Of a DNA stretch of 64,000 bases, positions 17,325-26,979 are shown piece by piece (the stretch's first letter is position 1; each line of letters begins with the position of its first letter). Made by a program: the position numbers and the translations under genes. The DNA comes from Oscillospiraceae bacterium. GTDB taxonomy: Bacteria; Bacillota; Clostridia; Oscillospirales; Acutalibacteraceae. The stretch is taken from contig SVOT01000008.1 in the NCBI GenBank assembly GCA_015066225.1, positions 1 to 64,000 on the forward strand, given 5' to 3'. The notes under the pieces are model-generated. The model was given only the letters and a program-made list of their open reading frames with translations. It was not told where the DNA came from and did no database searches.

Positions 17325-18512
17325 ATGAAAGAAATTATTCTTATAAAAGATGGCGAGCTTGCTCTCAAGGGTCTTAACAGGTCAACCTTTGAGGATATGC
17401 TCGTGAAAAATATACGTTGGCGCATCAAGCCCTTCGGCTCTTTCCAATTTAAAAAATCACAATCAACCGTCACGGTTACTCCCCTTGACGAAAACGCCGA
17501 CCTTGATGCAGCGGCTGATGAAATTTCAAGAGTATTCGGTATTGCGGGCTATTCAAGAGCCGCAGTTGCCGAAAAGGACATTGACAAAATCCTTGCGCTT
17601 GCACCGGTGTATCTCAAGGATCAGCTCGAAGAAGCCGAAACCTTTAAGGTCGAGGCAAAAAGAAGCGACAAGAAATTCCCCCTCACTTCACCCGAAATCT
17701 CGGCGATGGTGGGTGGCAAAATTCTTGAAAGCTTCCCCCACCTTCGCGTTAACGTCAAAAACCCCGACATCACCGTCACGGTTGAAATCCGTGATGAAGC
17801 ATATATCCGCGGCAACCAGCTAAAGGGTGCGGGCGGTATGCCTGTGGGCTCATCCGGCAGGGGGCTTCTTCTTATCTCCGGCGGTATCGACAGCCCCGTT
17901 GCAGGCTATATGATGGCAAAACGGGGAATTGACCTTGTGGGTATCCACTTTGCATCCCCACCCTACACCTCGCTTCGCTCCGAGCAAAAGGTTCACGACC
18001 TTCTTTCAAAGGTTGCACGCTACAGCGGAAGAATCTGGCTCCACACAGTTCCATTCACAGAAATCCAGGAAATGATTCGTGAAAAATGCCCCGAGGAGTA
18101 TTTCACAATTATTATGCGCCGTTTTATGATGCGTATTTCCTGTATGCTTGCAGAAACTACAGATTGTCACGCTCTTATAACCGGCGAAAGCGTTGCGCAG
18201 GTTGCAAGCCAGACAATGCTTGCCTTGGGTTGTACCGATGCAGTTGCAAACCAGCCCGTATTCAGACCGTGTATCGGTATGGATAAAGAAGAAATTATCC
18301 GGATTTCAAGAAAAATCGAAACCTTCGATATTTCCATACAGCCCTTTGAGGACTGTTGCACAGTCTTCACACCCAAGCACCCCAAAACGAAGCCCCACCT
18401 CCCCGACGTTGAGGCGGCTGAAAGCGTGCTTGATATTGAGGGGCTTTGCAAACGTGCCTTTGAGGGCATAACAAGAATAGCAATCAATTCAAGCGGTGTT
18501 GAAAATGTCTGA
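17325..18512 (+). CDS. thiI: tRNA 4-thiouridine synthetase ThiI
   Basis: Adenylates and thiolates U8 of tRNA and may also serve thiazole synthesis. The 395-residue product has an N-terminal ferredoxin-like region, a THUMP domain (about 60-165) and a PP-loop ATPase with SGGIDS at 185-190. The C-terminal rhodanese domain found in enterobacterial ThiI is absent, as in Bacillus, where a dedicated desulfurase (NifZ) supplies sulfur. The desulfurase gene 4 bp upstream fits that arrangement exactly. The start ATG is preceded by AAAGGTG. Confidence 0.93.
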   Translation: MKEIILIKDGELALKGLNRSTFEDMLVKNIRWRIKPFGSFQFKKSQSTVTVTPLDENADLDAAADEISRVFGIAGYSRAAVAEKDIDKILALAPVYLKDQLEEAETFKVEAKRSDKKFPLTSPEISAMVGGKILESFPHLRVNVKNPDITVTVEIRDEAYIRGNQLKGAGGMPVGSSGRGLLLISGGIDSPVAGYMMAKRGIDLVGIHFASPPYTSLRSEQKVHDLLSKVARYSGRIWLHTVPFTEIQEMIREKCPEEYFTIIMRRFMMRISCMLAETTDCHALITGESVAQVASQTMLALGCTDAVANQPVFRPCIGMDKEEIIRISRKIETFDISIQPFEDCCTVFTPKHPKTKPHLPDVEAAESVLDIEGLCKRAFEGITRIAINSSGVENV

Positions 18513-18999
18513 AGCTGAACTTATTCATCTTGCCGAAAAGGCAGTAAAAAAGCTTTCTGAAAAAAGCAAAACTCTTGCTCTTGCCGAATCCTGCACGGGC
18601 GGCCTTGTCAGCAAGCTCATAACCGACGTCAGCGGTGCATCCGCCGTTTATATGGGCGGTGTGTGCTCATATTCAAACTCGGTAAAAACGAAAATTCTCG
18701 GTGTTAAAGAAGCCACCCTTTCAGAGCACGGTGCCGTAAGCGAGCAGGTTGCCGTGCAGATGGCACAGGGTGTAAGATTGGCACTCGGTGCAGATATCGG
18801 TGTCGGCATCACAGGTATTGCAGGCCCCCTCTCGGACAACACCCAAAAGCCCGTTGGGCTCATATACGTATGCATTTCAGACGGTGAAACCGCAATAACA
18901 CGTGAATTGAGAAATACTTTCACAAACGATATTAGAACTAACAACAGATTATCTGCCGCACACACGGCATTGAGTCTATTAGGTGATATAAATGAGTAA
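18505..18999 (+). CDS. Nicotinamide-nucleotide amidase (CinA C-terminal domain, PncC type)
   Basis: Stand-alone CinA_C protein of about 164 residues that deamidates nicotinamide mononucleotide in NAD recycling. Signature motifs: LAESCTGGL near residue 25 and GITGIAGP near 105. The N-terminal MoCF domain of full-length CinA is missing. ATG 18505 overlaps the end of thiI by 8 bp; GTG 18496 is an alternative. Its own end overlaps the sortase start by 8 bp, indicating a tightly coupled operon. Confidence 0.85.
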   Translation: MSEAELIHLAEKAVKKLSEKSKTLALAESCTGGLVSKLITDVSGASAVYMGGVCSYSNSVKTKILGVKEATLSEHGAVSEQVAVQMAQGVRLALGADIGVGITGIAGPLSDNTQKPVGLIYVCISDGETAITRELRNTFTNDIRTNNRLSAAHTALSLLGDINE

Positions 19000-20068
19000 G
19001 AAAAACAAAAAAGAGCCCGTTTCGGATTTTCAGTATTTCAAGGGTGCTGAAGAAACTGTTTTCAGAACAGACGAAACGCAGAAAAAAGAGGTAATAAAAA
19101 ACCTCAAAGCAAAGAAACGGAAAAAAACATTTCTGACTGCCCTCAGTTACATTTTAGCTGCAGTTGTTGTTGTATCAGGCTTCTTTGTCGGCAAAAAGGG
19201 CATTGAAAAATACCTTGTTCTTAAACAGGAAACAGACTTTTACGATTCAGCAGTCATCCCCGATGACGTAAAAAAAGAGCTTGATACCCTGAGCGAGGCT
19301 GAACAGTGGGCGTACCTTTACGAAAAATATCCCGAGCTTCTCGACGTTAAGTTCCCCACAGGCATCCTTTATGATTACGCTCTGTACTATGCCAGAAACC
19401 CTCAGACGGTGGGCTACCTTAAAATCGACGGTACAAAGGTCGATACACCCGTTGTGCAGGCAGATAATGACAAATACTATCTCCGCCACGACTTTAACGG
19501 CAAATCAACAAGCTACGGTGCAGTTTTCGCATCTTATATAGACGATTTTCAGCCCTTTGACAGAAACACTCTTCTCTACGGCCACAATATGTTTGACGGT
19601 GAGCGTTTCGCCGCCCTTGCCAACTACAAGAGTATGGATTATTTCAAAAAGCACCCCGTTATTCAGTTTGACACGCTTTTTGAAAAGCATAAATGGAAGG
19701 TTTGTGCAGTAATCCTCACAAACGGCTCCGTTGACAGCAACAACGGCTACTTCTTCGATTTCACGTTTGATAATTGCTCAGATGCCTGCTTCGAAGAATA
19801 CATTGAAGAAATAAACAAGCGCAAGCTTTACGACACGGGCGTGGATATCCTCCCGACAGATAAGCTCCTCACTCTTTGCACCTGCACCTATGAATTCGAC
19901 GATGCAAGACTTCTTGTTATTGCAAGAATGGTGCGTGAGGGTGAATCGGAGGAGGTTGACACAAATCTTGCAAGGTTTAAAAAAGACCCTGTGAAATACC
20001 CCGAAAGCTATTACGACAATCCTCGTCAGAACCCCTACAAAGACGATAAAAAATTCTATTTATATTAA
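18992..20068 (+). CDS. srtB: Class B sortase
   Basis: A membrane-anchored transpeptidase of 358 residues: cytosolic Lys-rich tail, one TM helix (about 47-68) and an extracellular sortase domain (about 130-315). The catalytic triad is visible as His198 (LLYGHNM), Cys296 (LTLCTC) and Arg306 (DDARLL). Spacing and the long N-terminal region fit class B. No sorting-signal substrate is encoded nearby. Its location inside a thiI-cinA operon is unusual, and the following membrane gene may be functionally linked. Residues after 320 form a charged tail rich in Tyr and Pro. Confidence 0.88.
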   Translation: MSKKNKKEPVSDFQYFKGAEETVFRTDETQKKEVIKNLKAKKRKKTFLTALSYILAAVVVVSGFFVGKKGIEKYLVLKQETDFYDSAVIPDDVKKELDTLSEAEQWAYLYEKYPELLDVKFPTGILYDYALYYARNPQTVGYLKIDGTKVDTPVVQADNDKYYLRHDFNGKSTSYGAVFASYIDDFQPFDRNTLLYGHNMFDGERFAALANYKSMDYFKKHPVIQFDTLFEKHKWKVCAVILTNGSVDSNNGYFFDFTFDNCSDACFEEYIEEINKRKLYDTGVDILPTDKLLTLCTCTYEFDDARLLVIARMVREGESEEVDTNLARFKKDPVKYPESYYDNPRQNPYKDDKKFYLY

Positions 20069-20079
20069 GAGGTGTGAAC

Positions 20080-21558
20080 ATGAAAATCAAAGCATTTTCA
20101 TTTGAACAAAACAGCTACGCTCTTGCCCCCGTTAAGCAGAGCGTTACTGAAAACATCACTGAAAGCGGTATGTTTTTTGAAAGTTTTTCGGATGCAAACG
20201 TCCTCTTCAACGAAATATCCGCCGCTTTATCCTCCAGCGATGCAATCCTTCTGGGTGTTGAAAGTGAGCTTTTCCTTAAATTCAAGCCCGTACTCATAAA
20301 AGCATTCAGCTTTACCCCCGCATACAGCGAAAAAATCGATAAAAAAATCGGCAGCAAAATAACCGATGCAAAATTAAGAAAAGCCCACACACTCGTGCCC
20401 GACGAGTGCTCCGAGCTCCTTTCGGATGACGGTCTTTTCAGTGGCTTCTACGTTAAATCACAGGAGCAATATATCGTTGTGTTCCCTCTTCTCGAGGATG
20501 CACTCCCCCATATGCTCACAGAATCCGACCTTCCGTTCTTTAAAAGCCACGCTAAAAGCATTTCGGTGCCCGACAATGTTGAAATCGACCCCGAATCGTT
20601 ATCACAGGCAGAGGCTATCGTTGCAAAGCTCATTAAAAACGATATAAAGCTTGCAATCCCCTCCACCCCCGCCGCAAAGCTTCTTAAAGAAGAAATTAAA
20701 AATTGCCCCAACAACGAAAACATCGTTTTGTTTACACCCTTTGTTAACGATGAGGGCATCAGCGACCCCAAGGAATATGCCGCCCAGCTTGCAAAGGGCG
20801 CAATGGATTTGAGAAGCACCGAGCTCGGCGCCACAATCTCCAACATCTTCCGTGAAAAGAAGGGCGAAACGGTTACAAACTATTATTCATTCATAGCCGT
20901 TGCAACCGCCGACAAAATCGTTGTAAAAAAGCTTTTTGCCGACACGGGCGAAAATGTTGACAACCTCATAGCAGAAGCAACAACCGAATTGTACACTATG
21001 ATGGATAAATACCTTGACGAGGTTATTTTCAAGAAAACAGCCACCGATGAAGAAAAAGCAAAATACGAGCAGGCACTTATTGAGGCAGAATACCAGGCAG
21101 ATGCCCGCCCCTCCGCTTCAATCGGCAAAAAGGGAACAATTGCCGCTATCATAATACTTGCAATTGCAGTTATAGTCTGCGTTATTCTCGGCTTTAAATT
21201 CGGCGGGTATTTCGTCAAGCCCTCCGATGCACCTGAGGCTCAGTCGCTTCAGTCAGGCGGCACAACTGCAGGCACCGTTCCGGCTATCCCCGAAAACACG
21301 GAGCCCGACTACACAGAATATAATTCCGAGCCCGGCTCGACTTCGGATATTTTCGATATTGACCCCACAGAAAACCTTATCCCCGTGCCCAATACCGACA
21401 GACCCGTAATCAACTACACACCCAACAACAATCAGGGCTCAGGTAACAACGAAAAGCCTAAGGAAGAAGAAACAGAAAAGCCAAGCGAAACAGAGAAAGA
21501 AACAACCACCGAGCCCAAAGAAGAGCCCACAGAGGATTTCGAGGGTGCAGAGTGGTAA
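20080..21558 (+). CDS. Single-TM protein with large N-terminal domain and Pro/Glu/Thr-rich tail, unknown
   Basis: A 492-residue protein that I do not recognise. Residues 1 to about 340 are mixed alpha/beta without obvious motif, with DAILLGVESELFLKFK suggesting a Rossmann-like beginning. One TM helix lies at about 352-376 (GTIAAIIILAIAVIVCVILG). The remaining 115 residues are low complexity, rich in Pro, Glu, Thr and Asn, and resemble a wall-spanning stalk. Topology is probably domain inside, stalk outside. ATG 20080 is chosen with GAGGTG 7 bp upstream. It follows the sortase gene by 11 bp but lacks an evident sorting motif at its C-terminus (ends EGAEW). Confidence 0.6.
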   Translation: MKIKAFSFEQNSYALAPVKQSVTENITESGMFFESFSDANVLFNEISAALSSSDAILLGVESELFLKFKPVLIKAFSFTPAYSEKIDKKIGSKITDAKLRKAHTLVPDECSELLSDDGLFSGFYVKSQEQYIVVFPLLEDALPHMLTESDLPFFKSHAKSISVPDNVEIDPESLSQAEAIVAKLIKNDIKLAIPSTPAAKLLKEEIKNCPNNENIVLFTPFVNDEGISDPKEYAAQLAKGAMDLRSTELGATISNIFREKKGETVTNYYSFIAVATADKIVVKKLFADTGENVDNLIAEATTELYTMMDKYLDEVIFKKTATDEEKAKYEQALIEAEYQADARPSASIGKKGTIAAIIILAIAVIVCVILGFKFGGYFVKPSDAPEAQSLQSGGTTAGTVPAIPENTEPDYTEYNSEPGSTSDIFDIDPTENLIPVPNTDRPVINYTPNNNQGSGNNEKPKEEETEKPSETEKETTTEPKEEPTEDFEGAEW

Positions 21559-21588
21559 TAACGATGATTATATAAAGGAGAGATATTT

Positions 21589-22605
21589 ATGGCAGTACTC
21601 GTAACAGGCGGCGCCGGCTACATCGGCTCCCACACAGCTATTGAATTGCTCAATTCAGGCAAGGATATAGTTATTATTGACAATTTCTATAACAGTTGCC
21701 CCAAGGTTCTTGACAGAATCAAGGAGCTTTCCGGCAAAAGCTTCGCATTTGAAGAATGCGACATCAGAGATGCCGAGGGTCTCAGAAGGGTTTTCGACAA
21801 ATACGACATTGACTCCGTTATCCATTTTGCAGGTCTCAAGGCAGTTGGCGAATCCTGCCAGAAGCCCTTGCTTTATTATGAAAACAACATCAGCGGAACC
21901 GTTACTCTTTGTGAGGTTATGGCTGAAAAGGGCTGTAAGAAAATGGTTTTCAGCTCATCTGCAACCGTTTACGGCGAACACAACGTTTCACCCCTCAATG
22001 AAACAATGAAAACAGGCGGCACAACAAACCCTTACGGCACAACAAAATATTTCATTGAACAGATTCTCACCGACACGGCAAAGGCTGACCCGGAATGGAG
22101 CGTTTGTCTGCTCAGATATTTCAACCCCATCGGCGCTCACGAAAGCGGTAAAATCGGCGAAAGCCCCAACGGAATCCCCAACAACCTTATGCCCTACATA
22201 ACACAGGTTGCTGAAGGCAAGCGTGAATTCCTCAACGTTTACGGCGACGATTACGACACACCCGACGGCACAGGCGTGCGTGACTATATCCACGTTGTTG
22301 ACCTTGCCAAGGGTCACCTCAAGGCATTGGATAAAATCACAGCAGAAAACGGCACATTTGTTTATAACCTGGGCACAGGCACGGGCTACAGCGTTCTGGA
22401 GGTTGTTGCCGCATTTGAAAAGGCTTCGGGCGTTAAGGTTCCCTATAAAATCGCACCCCGTCGCCCCGGCGACCTTGCAACCTGCTACTCTGACCCCTCA
22501 AAGGCACAGCGTGAGCTTGGCTGGAAGGCAGAAAAAGGCATTGATGAAATGTGTGCCGACTCCTACAGATGGCAACACAACAACCCCAACGGTTACGAGG
22601 ACTGA
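21589..22605 (+). CDS. galE: UDP-glucose 4-epimerase
   Basis: Interconverts UDP-glucose and UDP-galactose. An extended SDR protein of 338 residues, the usual GalE length. NAD motif GGAGYIG at residues 7-13, catalytic SSSAT (about 122-126) and YxxxK (Tyr149, Lys153), and typical blocks [17 protein letters not shown] and [17 protein letters not shown] ribosome binding site before ATG 21589. The GH13 gene starts 6 bp after its stop, so the two are probably co-translated and serve carbohydrate use or cell-surface sugar supply. Confidence 0.95.
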   Translation: MAVLVTGGAGYIGSHTAIELLNSGKDIVIIDNFYNSCPKVLDRIKELSGKSFAFEECDIRDAEGLRRVFDKYDIDSVIHFAGLKAVGESCQKPLLYYENNISGTVTLCEVMAEKGCKKMVFSSSATVYGEHNVSPLNETMKTGGTTNPYGTTKYFIEQILTDTAKADPEWSVCLLRYFNPIGAHESGKIGESPNGIPNNLMPYITQVAEGKREFLNVYGDDYDTPDGTGVRDYIHVVDLAKGHLKALDKITAENGTFVYNLGTGTGYSVLEVVAAFEKASGVKVPYKIAPRRPGDLATCYSDPSKAQRELGWKAEKGIDEMCADSYRWQHNNPNGYED

Positions 22606-22611
22606 TATTTT

Positions 22612-24474
22612 TTGCAATTTGTTCCCTTTAATTCAAGAGACATAAAGCACAAATCAAAATTCGGCAGCATAGCCTCAAACGAAAGTTTGAGGCTTTGTGT
22701 TCTTATGCCACGTTCCTTTTCCTGCAACAGGGTTACCCTCGTTTGCCACCCGGACGGCAAAGAGCACTTCTGCAAGGACCTTTTCTGGTGCGGTATGAAC
22801 GGTGAAAACGAGGAATGGTGGGATATTACCCTATCCCTTGAAACGGGTCTTTATTTTTACCACTTCACCTATGAAACGCCCTTCGGCACGGGTAACATTT
22901 TTCTTCGTTCATCCGGTTGCGGTGAATTTGCACCCGACGGCAAGGAATGGCAGTTAACGGTTTTTGATGAAAGCTACAAAACCCCTGATTGGATAAAGGG
23001 CGGCATAATGTACCAGATTTTCCCCGATCGCTTTAATATCGGCAAGGGTGACATAAAAAACGTGCCGAACGACAGAATAATTCACCAATCCACAAAGGAA
23101 GAACCCGTTTGGCAGCCAAACGAGCACGGGAAAATACTTAACAACGATTACTTCGGCGGTAACCTCAAGGGCATTGAAGAAAAGCTGCCCTATATAGCAT
23201 CTTTGGGCGTAAGTGTAATTTACCTCAACCCAATTTTTGAGGCTCATTCAAACCACCGCTACAACACAGCTGATTACAGCAAAATCGACCCGCTTCTCGG
23301 CTCTGAAAAGGATTTTCGTGCCCTTTGCAGGTCTGCCGAAAAGCACAACATTAAAATAATTCTCGACGGTGTTTTCAGCCACACAGGCTCCGACAGTATA
23401 TATTTCAACCGTGAACAGCGCTACAACAGTGCGGGTGCCTTCAACTCAGAAGCCGGTCCGTATAAAGACTGGTTCACCTTTGAGGCAGACGGGAAATATA
23501 AATCCTGGTGGGGCATAGACACACTCCCCGAAACAAACGAAGAAAACGACAGCTTTATTGAATACGTGGCGGGCAAAAACGGAATCGCCAAAAAATGGCT
23601 TGATGCGGGTGCATACGGCTACCGCCTTGACGTTGCCGATGAATTGCCCGACAAATTCATTGATGCATTCACAAAAGCCGTAAAATCAATTAACGGCGAT
23701 TACCTTGTTATAGGCGAGGTGTGGGAGGATGCAAGCAACAAATTCAGCCACGGCGGCAGACGTCGCTACCTTTTGGGAGAGCAGCTTGACAGCGTAATGA
23801 ACTACCCCTTTGCTAACGCCATTCTCACCTTTGTTCGCTACGGTGTGGCAGAGAATTTTATGGAATCCGTGGTGTCAATCTGTGAAAACTACCCCAAATG
23901 CGCACTTGATTGTATGATGAACCACATCGGCACCCATGACACCGCAAGAGTTCTCACAAGCGTTATATTCGACGAAATTGAGCACAAGCCACGAAACATT
24001 CAAGCGACCTATAAGCTCACAGGGAGCGACTACGAAAAAGCCAAAGCACTTCTGAAAACCGCCTCTGTTCTTCAATACACTCTGCCGGGCTTCCCCTCCC
24101 TTTACTACGGTGACGAAGCAGGCATGCAGGGTGGCGGCGACCCGTTTAACCGAGGATTTTTCCCTTGGGGCGAGGAGGACAAAGACCTTCTCGAATGGTA
24201 TCAGGCACTCGGTAAAATAAGAAATAGCCTCTCCTGTCTTAAAGACGGCATTTTCAAGCCATATTCCGCAATGCTCTCGTGCGTTGCATACACAAGAGAA
24301 AGCGAAAACGAAAAAATATTCGTTATCGCCAATATGAATCCCCACGAAATCGACTATTATCTACCCGAGGAATTCAAGTATAAAAATGAATTGCTCACAG
24401 ACACCGTTACTTCAGATTTTGTAAAAATCAAGCCATACGGCACAGCAATAATAAAAAGTGTATTCAGTTCATAA
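22612..24474 (+). CDS. GH13 alpha-amylase family enzyme (neopullulanase/maltogenic type), TTG start
   Basis: A cytoplasmic 620-residue starch or maltodextrin hydrolase. Residues 1 to about 125 form a beta domain like CBM34; the GH13 barrel starts at GGIMYQIFPDRF (about 130). Catalytic residues: nucleophile Asp340 (GYRLDVADE), acid/base Glu369 (VIGEVWED) and Asp443 (NHIGTHDTAR). There is no signal peptide, so the substrate must be imported. The start is TTG 22612, 6 bp after the galE stop; the N-terminal FNSRDIKHKSKFG supports that start. The 3' end of the gene forms the left arm of its own terminator. Confidence 0.9.
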   Translation: MQFVPFNSRDIKHKSKFGSIASNESLRLCVLMPRSFSCNRVTLVCHPDGKEHFCKDLFWCGMNGENEEWWDITLSLETGLYFYHFTYETPFGTGNIFLRSSGCGEFAPDGKEWQLTVFDESYKTPDWIKGGIMYQIFPDRFNIGKGDIKNVPNDRIIHQSTKEEPVWQPNEHGKILNNDYFGGNLKGIEEKLPYIASLGVSVIYLNPIFEAHSNHRYNTADYSKIDPLLGSEKDFRALCRSAEKHNIKIILDGVFSHTGSDSIYFNREQRYNSAGAFNSEAGPYKDWFTFEADGKYKSWWGIDTLPETNEENDSFIEYVAGKNGIAKKWLDAGAYGYRLDVADELPDKFIDAFTKAVKSINGDYLVIGEVWEDASNKFSHGGRRRYLLGEQLDSVMNYPFANAILTFVRYGVAENFMESVVSICENYPKCALDCMMNHIGTHDTARVLTSVIFDEIEHKPRNIQATYKLTGSDYEKAKALLKTASVLQYTLPGFPSLYYGDEAGMQGGGDPFNRGFFPWGEEDKDLLEWYQALGKIRNSLSCLKDGIFKPYSAMLSCVAYTRESENEKIFVIANMNPHEIDYYLPEEFKYKNELLTDTVTSDFVKIKPYGTAIIKSVFSS

Positions 24475-24493
24475 CGCTGAATACACTTTTTTC
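24454..24493. terminator. Bidirectional terminator overlapping the 3' end of the GH13 gene
   Basis: A 14-bp perfect stem (24454-24467 with 24477-24490) with A4 on one side and T6 on the other. The TAA stop (24472-24474) lies in the loop. It also ends the minus-strand deacetylase gene. Confidence 0.9.
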
Positions 24494-24504
24494 TATACAC
24501 TCAA

Positions 24505-26796
24505 TTAATATGCGTTGTTATAAAGCTTGCCCGCCTCTGCATCAATACCCTTAACAGCCATCAATTCCGAAACGGTAACTAATTGGTAGCCCTCTTTAAC
24601 AAGCCACGGAACTATAGTCTCTGTGGCTGATGCGGTTGAGCCGTAAAGGTCGTGCATAAGCACTATTGAGCCGTCACGCACGTCTTTTTTGATTGCCGAA
24701 ACAACGCTGGAGGCGTTTCGGTTTTTCCAATCCAATGTGTCAACTGACCAGTTGAACATTGGGTACATAACCGAGCTTCTCACAGTTGAGTTAACTGCAC
24801 CGCCGGGCGTTCTCACAACAACGGGGGCAACTCCCGTTATTTTTTCAACCGCCTTGTTGGTGGCGTTGATTTCTTCTTTTATTTTTGCCGAGCCCACCGA
24901 GGTGAGAATCGTGTGATTATATGTGTGGTTACCGATTTCACAGCCCATATCAAAGCTGCGCTTTATGCAATCCTTATATGTGTTAACCCTTGAGCCGACA
25001 ACAAAGAAGGTTGCTCTTGCATCATATTTTTCAAGAGTGTCCAGGATTCTTGTTGTTACGGGGGTATAAGGCCCATCATCATAGGTAAGAGCCACCATAG
25101 GCTTGTCCGGGTCAATTCCGTAAATCGTTTTCGCCGTTGAAACAAGGCTGACGTTTTCATCTGTGAGAACGGTTATTCTGTAATAATTGAGCTTACCGAA
25201 CGCAGGCTTTTTGTGAACGTATTCCGTGTTCTTCTTGCCCTTAATTTCGGCTACCTTTTTCCAATCCTCACCCTCTGCTTTACGCTCGATTTTGTAGCCT
25301 GTTGCAAGCTCGGATTTACTCCAGCCGATAACAACGCCGTTTGGCGAATGTGCAAGCATCAATTCGGGAGCAAGTGCGAAAAGAACCTTTAATCCGTTCT
25401 TGTCATAGCTACCCTTATAAGAGCCTTTGATTTGCTTTACGGTGTAATAATATGTTTTGCCGTCCTTGGCGGTTTTGTCGGAGAATGATGTTTTGCCCTT
25501 GCCCACACTGCCCAGCTTTTTCCACGAGCCCGCTTTGCTGTCTTTTCTGTAAACGATATATTCATCAGCAGAGCCCATATTCTTCCAGCTGATTTTAACG
25601 CCCGAACGGCTGCAGGTTGCCTTTATGCTTTCGGGTGTTTTCAAGGCAAAGCACTCAATGCTCTTCGTAGCCTTTGCACTTTTTACGTTATCCGCCGTAA
25701 CGGAAGCAACGCTGTAAAAATATTTTTCGCCGTTTTTAATGGCGGAATCGGAGTATTTTTCACCTTTAACCGTGCCGATTTTCTCCCACTCGGTGTTAGC
25801 GGTTTTTCTGTAAACAACGTATTTCACAGCCCCCTCCGCCTCGCTCCATTTAACAACAATTTTGTCGCTTGTATTGGTGGCAGATTTCATAACCGGTGCG
25901 TTGATATATGTTATAGTCAGCCCTGTGTGATAACCGCTGATGCTGTTTTTGGTTTTTGCCTTGACGGTGTAGGTGTATTCTGAGCCACCCGAAACAGATT
26001 TATCCGAATAACTGTTTTTATCGCCGCCAACCGTTGCTACCTTTGACCAGGCTGAGCCGTCGGTTTTTTTATAAATCACGTATTCCTCAGCGTTGGGGCA
26101 TTTCTGCCACTGAAATTTAACGTAGCCATCGCCGTTTGACACCCTTTGGGGTACGGGGGCTTGTATAAAGGGCTTGCTTTTTTTGGCGCTCGCCGCACTT
26201 TGCTCACCGCCCTTGAGAGCAATTATTTTATATTGGTTGCTGACCCCCACCTTAACGTCCTTGTCAACGAATTCGGTTTTTGAAGGGTCGGTTATTCTTC
26301 TTATTCTCTTATATTTCGTATTTGTGCTTTTATAAATAACGTAGCCGTCAGAGCTCTCTGAGCATTTCCATTCAAGACGAATTCCCTCTACCGCATTTTC
26401 AAGGGTCGTTATTCTCGGGCAAGAGATATGCGTAAGCTCTGCGCTATCGGTCAGGGGGCTGTCGTTATGTGCATTATATGAGCAAACGGAATATGTATAT
26501 TTTTCACCGCCGCAAACGTTCACGTCGCTATACGAATTGATATAGCAACCCCTCAGGTCTGCGATTTCTTCATTTTCACCGCCGTTTGTGCTTCGATATA
26601 TTTTGTAGCCCGCAACTTTTTCCGCCGTGCTCCAGGTGACGCACACACCCGTTACCGAGTTCGATGCAGTAACCTCCCCGGGTGACGGGGGAATAATATT
26701 TCTGCTGTCGCCTGCAAGTGTGAATGACGTTGCACAGAAGGTAAACGCCAGAACAAACAGGGAAAGCACAAGGAATTTTAAAAGTATTTTTTTCAT
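24505..26796 (-). CDS. Secreted polysaccharide deacetylase with multiple Fn3-like repeats
   Basis: A 763-residue exported enzyme: signal peptide (MKKILLKFLVLSLFVLAFTF...), then six or so Fn3-like repeats of about 85 residues (pattern Y.IYR.. / YVVYRK...W.KIG.V.G...SD......YYYTV), then a C-terminal NodB domain (about 555-745). NodB motifs are intact: TYDDGP, HTYNH, RTPGG and LMHDLYG. The likely substrate is peptidoglycan or another N-acetylated surface glycan. The start at 26796 is chosen over the upstream ATGs because GGAGAAG precedes it. The repeats are paralogous to those in the protein at 7061-8449. Confidence 0.85.
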   Translation of the reverse strand: MKKILLKFLVLSLFVLAFTFCATSFTLAGDSRNIIPPSPGEVTASNSVTGVCVTWSTAEKVAGYKIYRSTNGGENEEIADLRGCYINSYSDVNVCGGEKYTYSVCSYNAHNDSPLTDSAELTHISCPRITTLENAVEGIRLEWKCSESSDGYVIYKSTNTKYKRIRRITDPSKTEFVDKDVKVGVSNQYKIIALKGGEQSAASAKKSKPFIQAPVPQRVSNGDGYVKFQWQKCPNAEEYVIYKKTDGSAWSKVATVGGDKNSYSDKSVSGGSEYTYTVKAKTKNSISGYHTGLTITYINAPVMKSATNTSDKIVVKWSEAEGAVKYVVYRKTANTEWEKIGTVKGEKYSDSAIKNGEKYFYSVASVTADNVKSAKATKSIECFALKTPESIKATCSRSGVKISWKNMGSADEYIVYRKDSKAGSWKKLGSVGKGKTSFSDKTAKDGKTYYYTVKQIKGSYKGSYDKNGLKVLFALAPELMLAHSPNGVVIGWSKSELATGYKIERKAEGEDWKKVAEIKGKKNTEYVHKKPAFGKLNYYRITVLTDENVSLVSTAKTIYGIDPDKPMVALTYDDGPYTPVTTRILDTLEKYDARATFFVVGSRVNTYKDCIKRSFDMGCEIGNHTYNHTILTSVGSAKIKEEINATNKAVEKITGVAPVVVRTPGGAVNSTVRSSVMYPMFNWSVDTLDWKNRNASSVVSAIKKDVRDGSIVLMHDLYGSTASATETIVPWLVKEGYQLVTVSELMAVKGIDAEAGKLYNNAY

Positions 26797-26916
26797 TTTC
26801 TTCTCCATAAGTGTTGATATATACATTATACTCTCTTGTAAGAAAAATCACAATACACAATTCCTTTTTTTATTACATTTCCCGACAATTATTTTTCTTA
26901 TTTTTCTTTCTATTCG

Positions 26917-26945
26917 TTGACAAGGCTTTTTAAAAAGATTACAAT
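26917..26945 (+). promoter_or_regulatory. Consensus promoter of the M14 peptidase operon
   Basis: TTGACA (26917-26922), 17-bp spacer, TACAAT (26940-26945). The TTG that a start-finder might choose at 26917 is the -35 box itself, so translation must begin downstream. Confidence 0.75.
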
Positions 26946-26979
26946 AATTATTCAGAGTTTTTTGAAAGGGTGTGGTGTT

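Noticed and set aside
26917-26979. TTG 26917 as start of the M14 peptidase
   Set aside because: The TTG is part of a consensus TTGACA -35 box with TACAAT 17 bp downstream.
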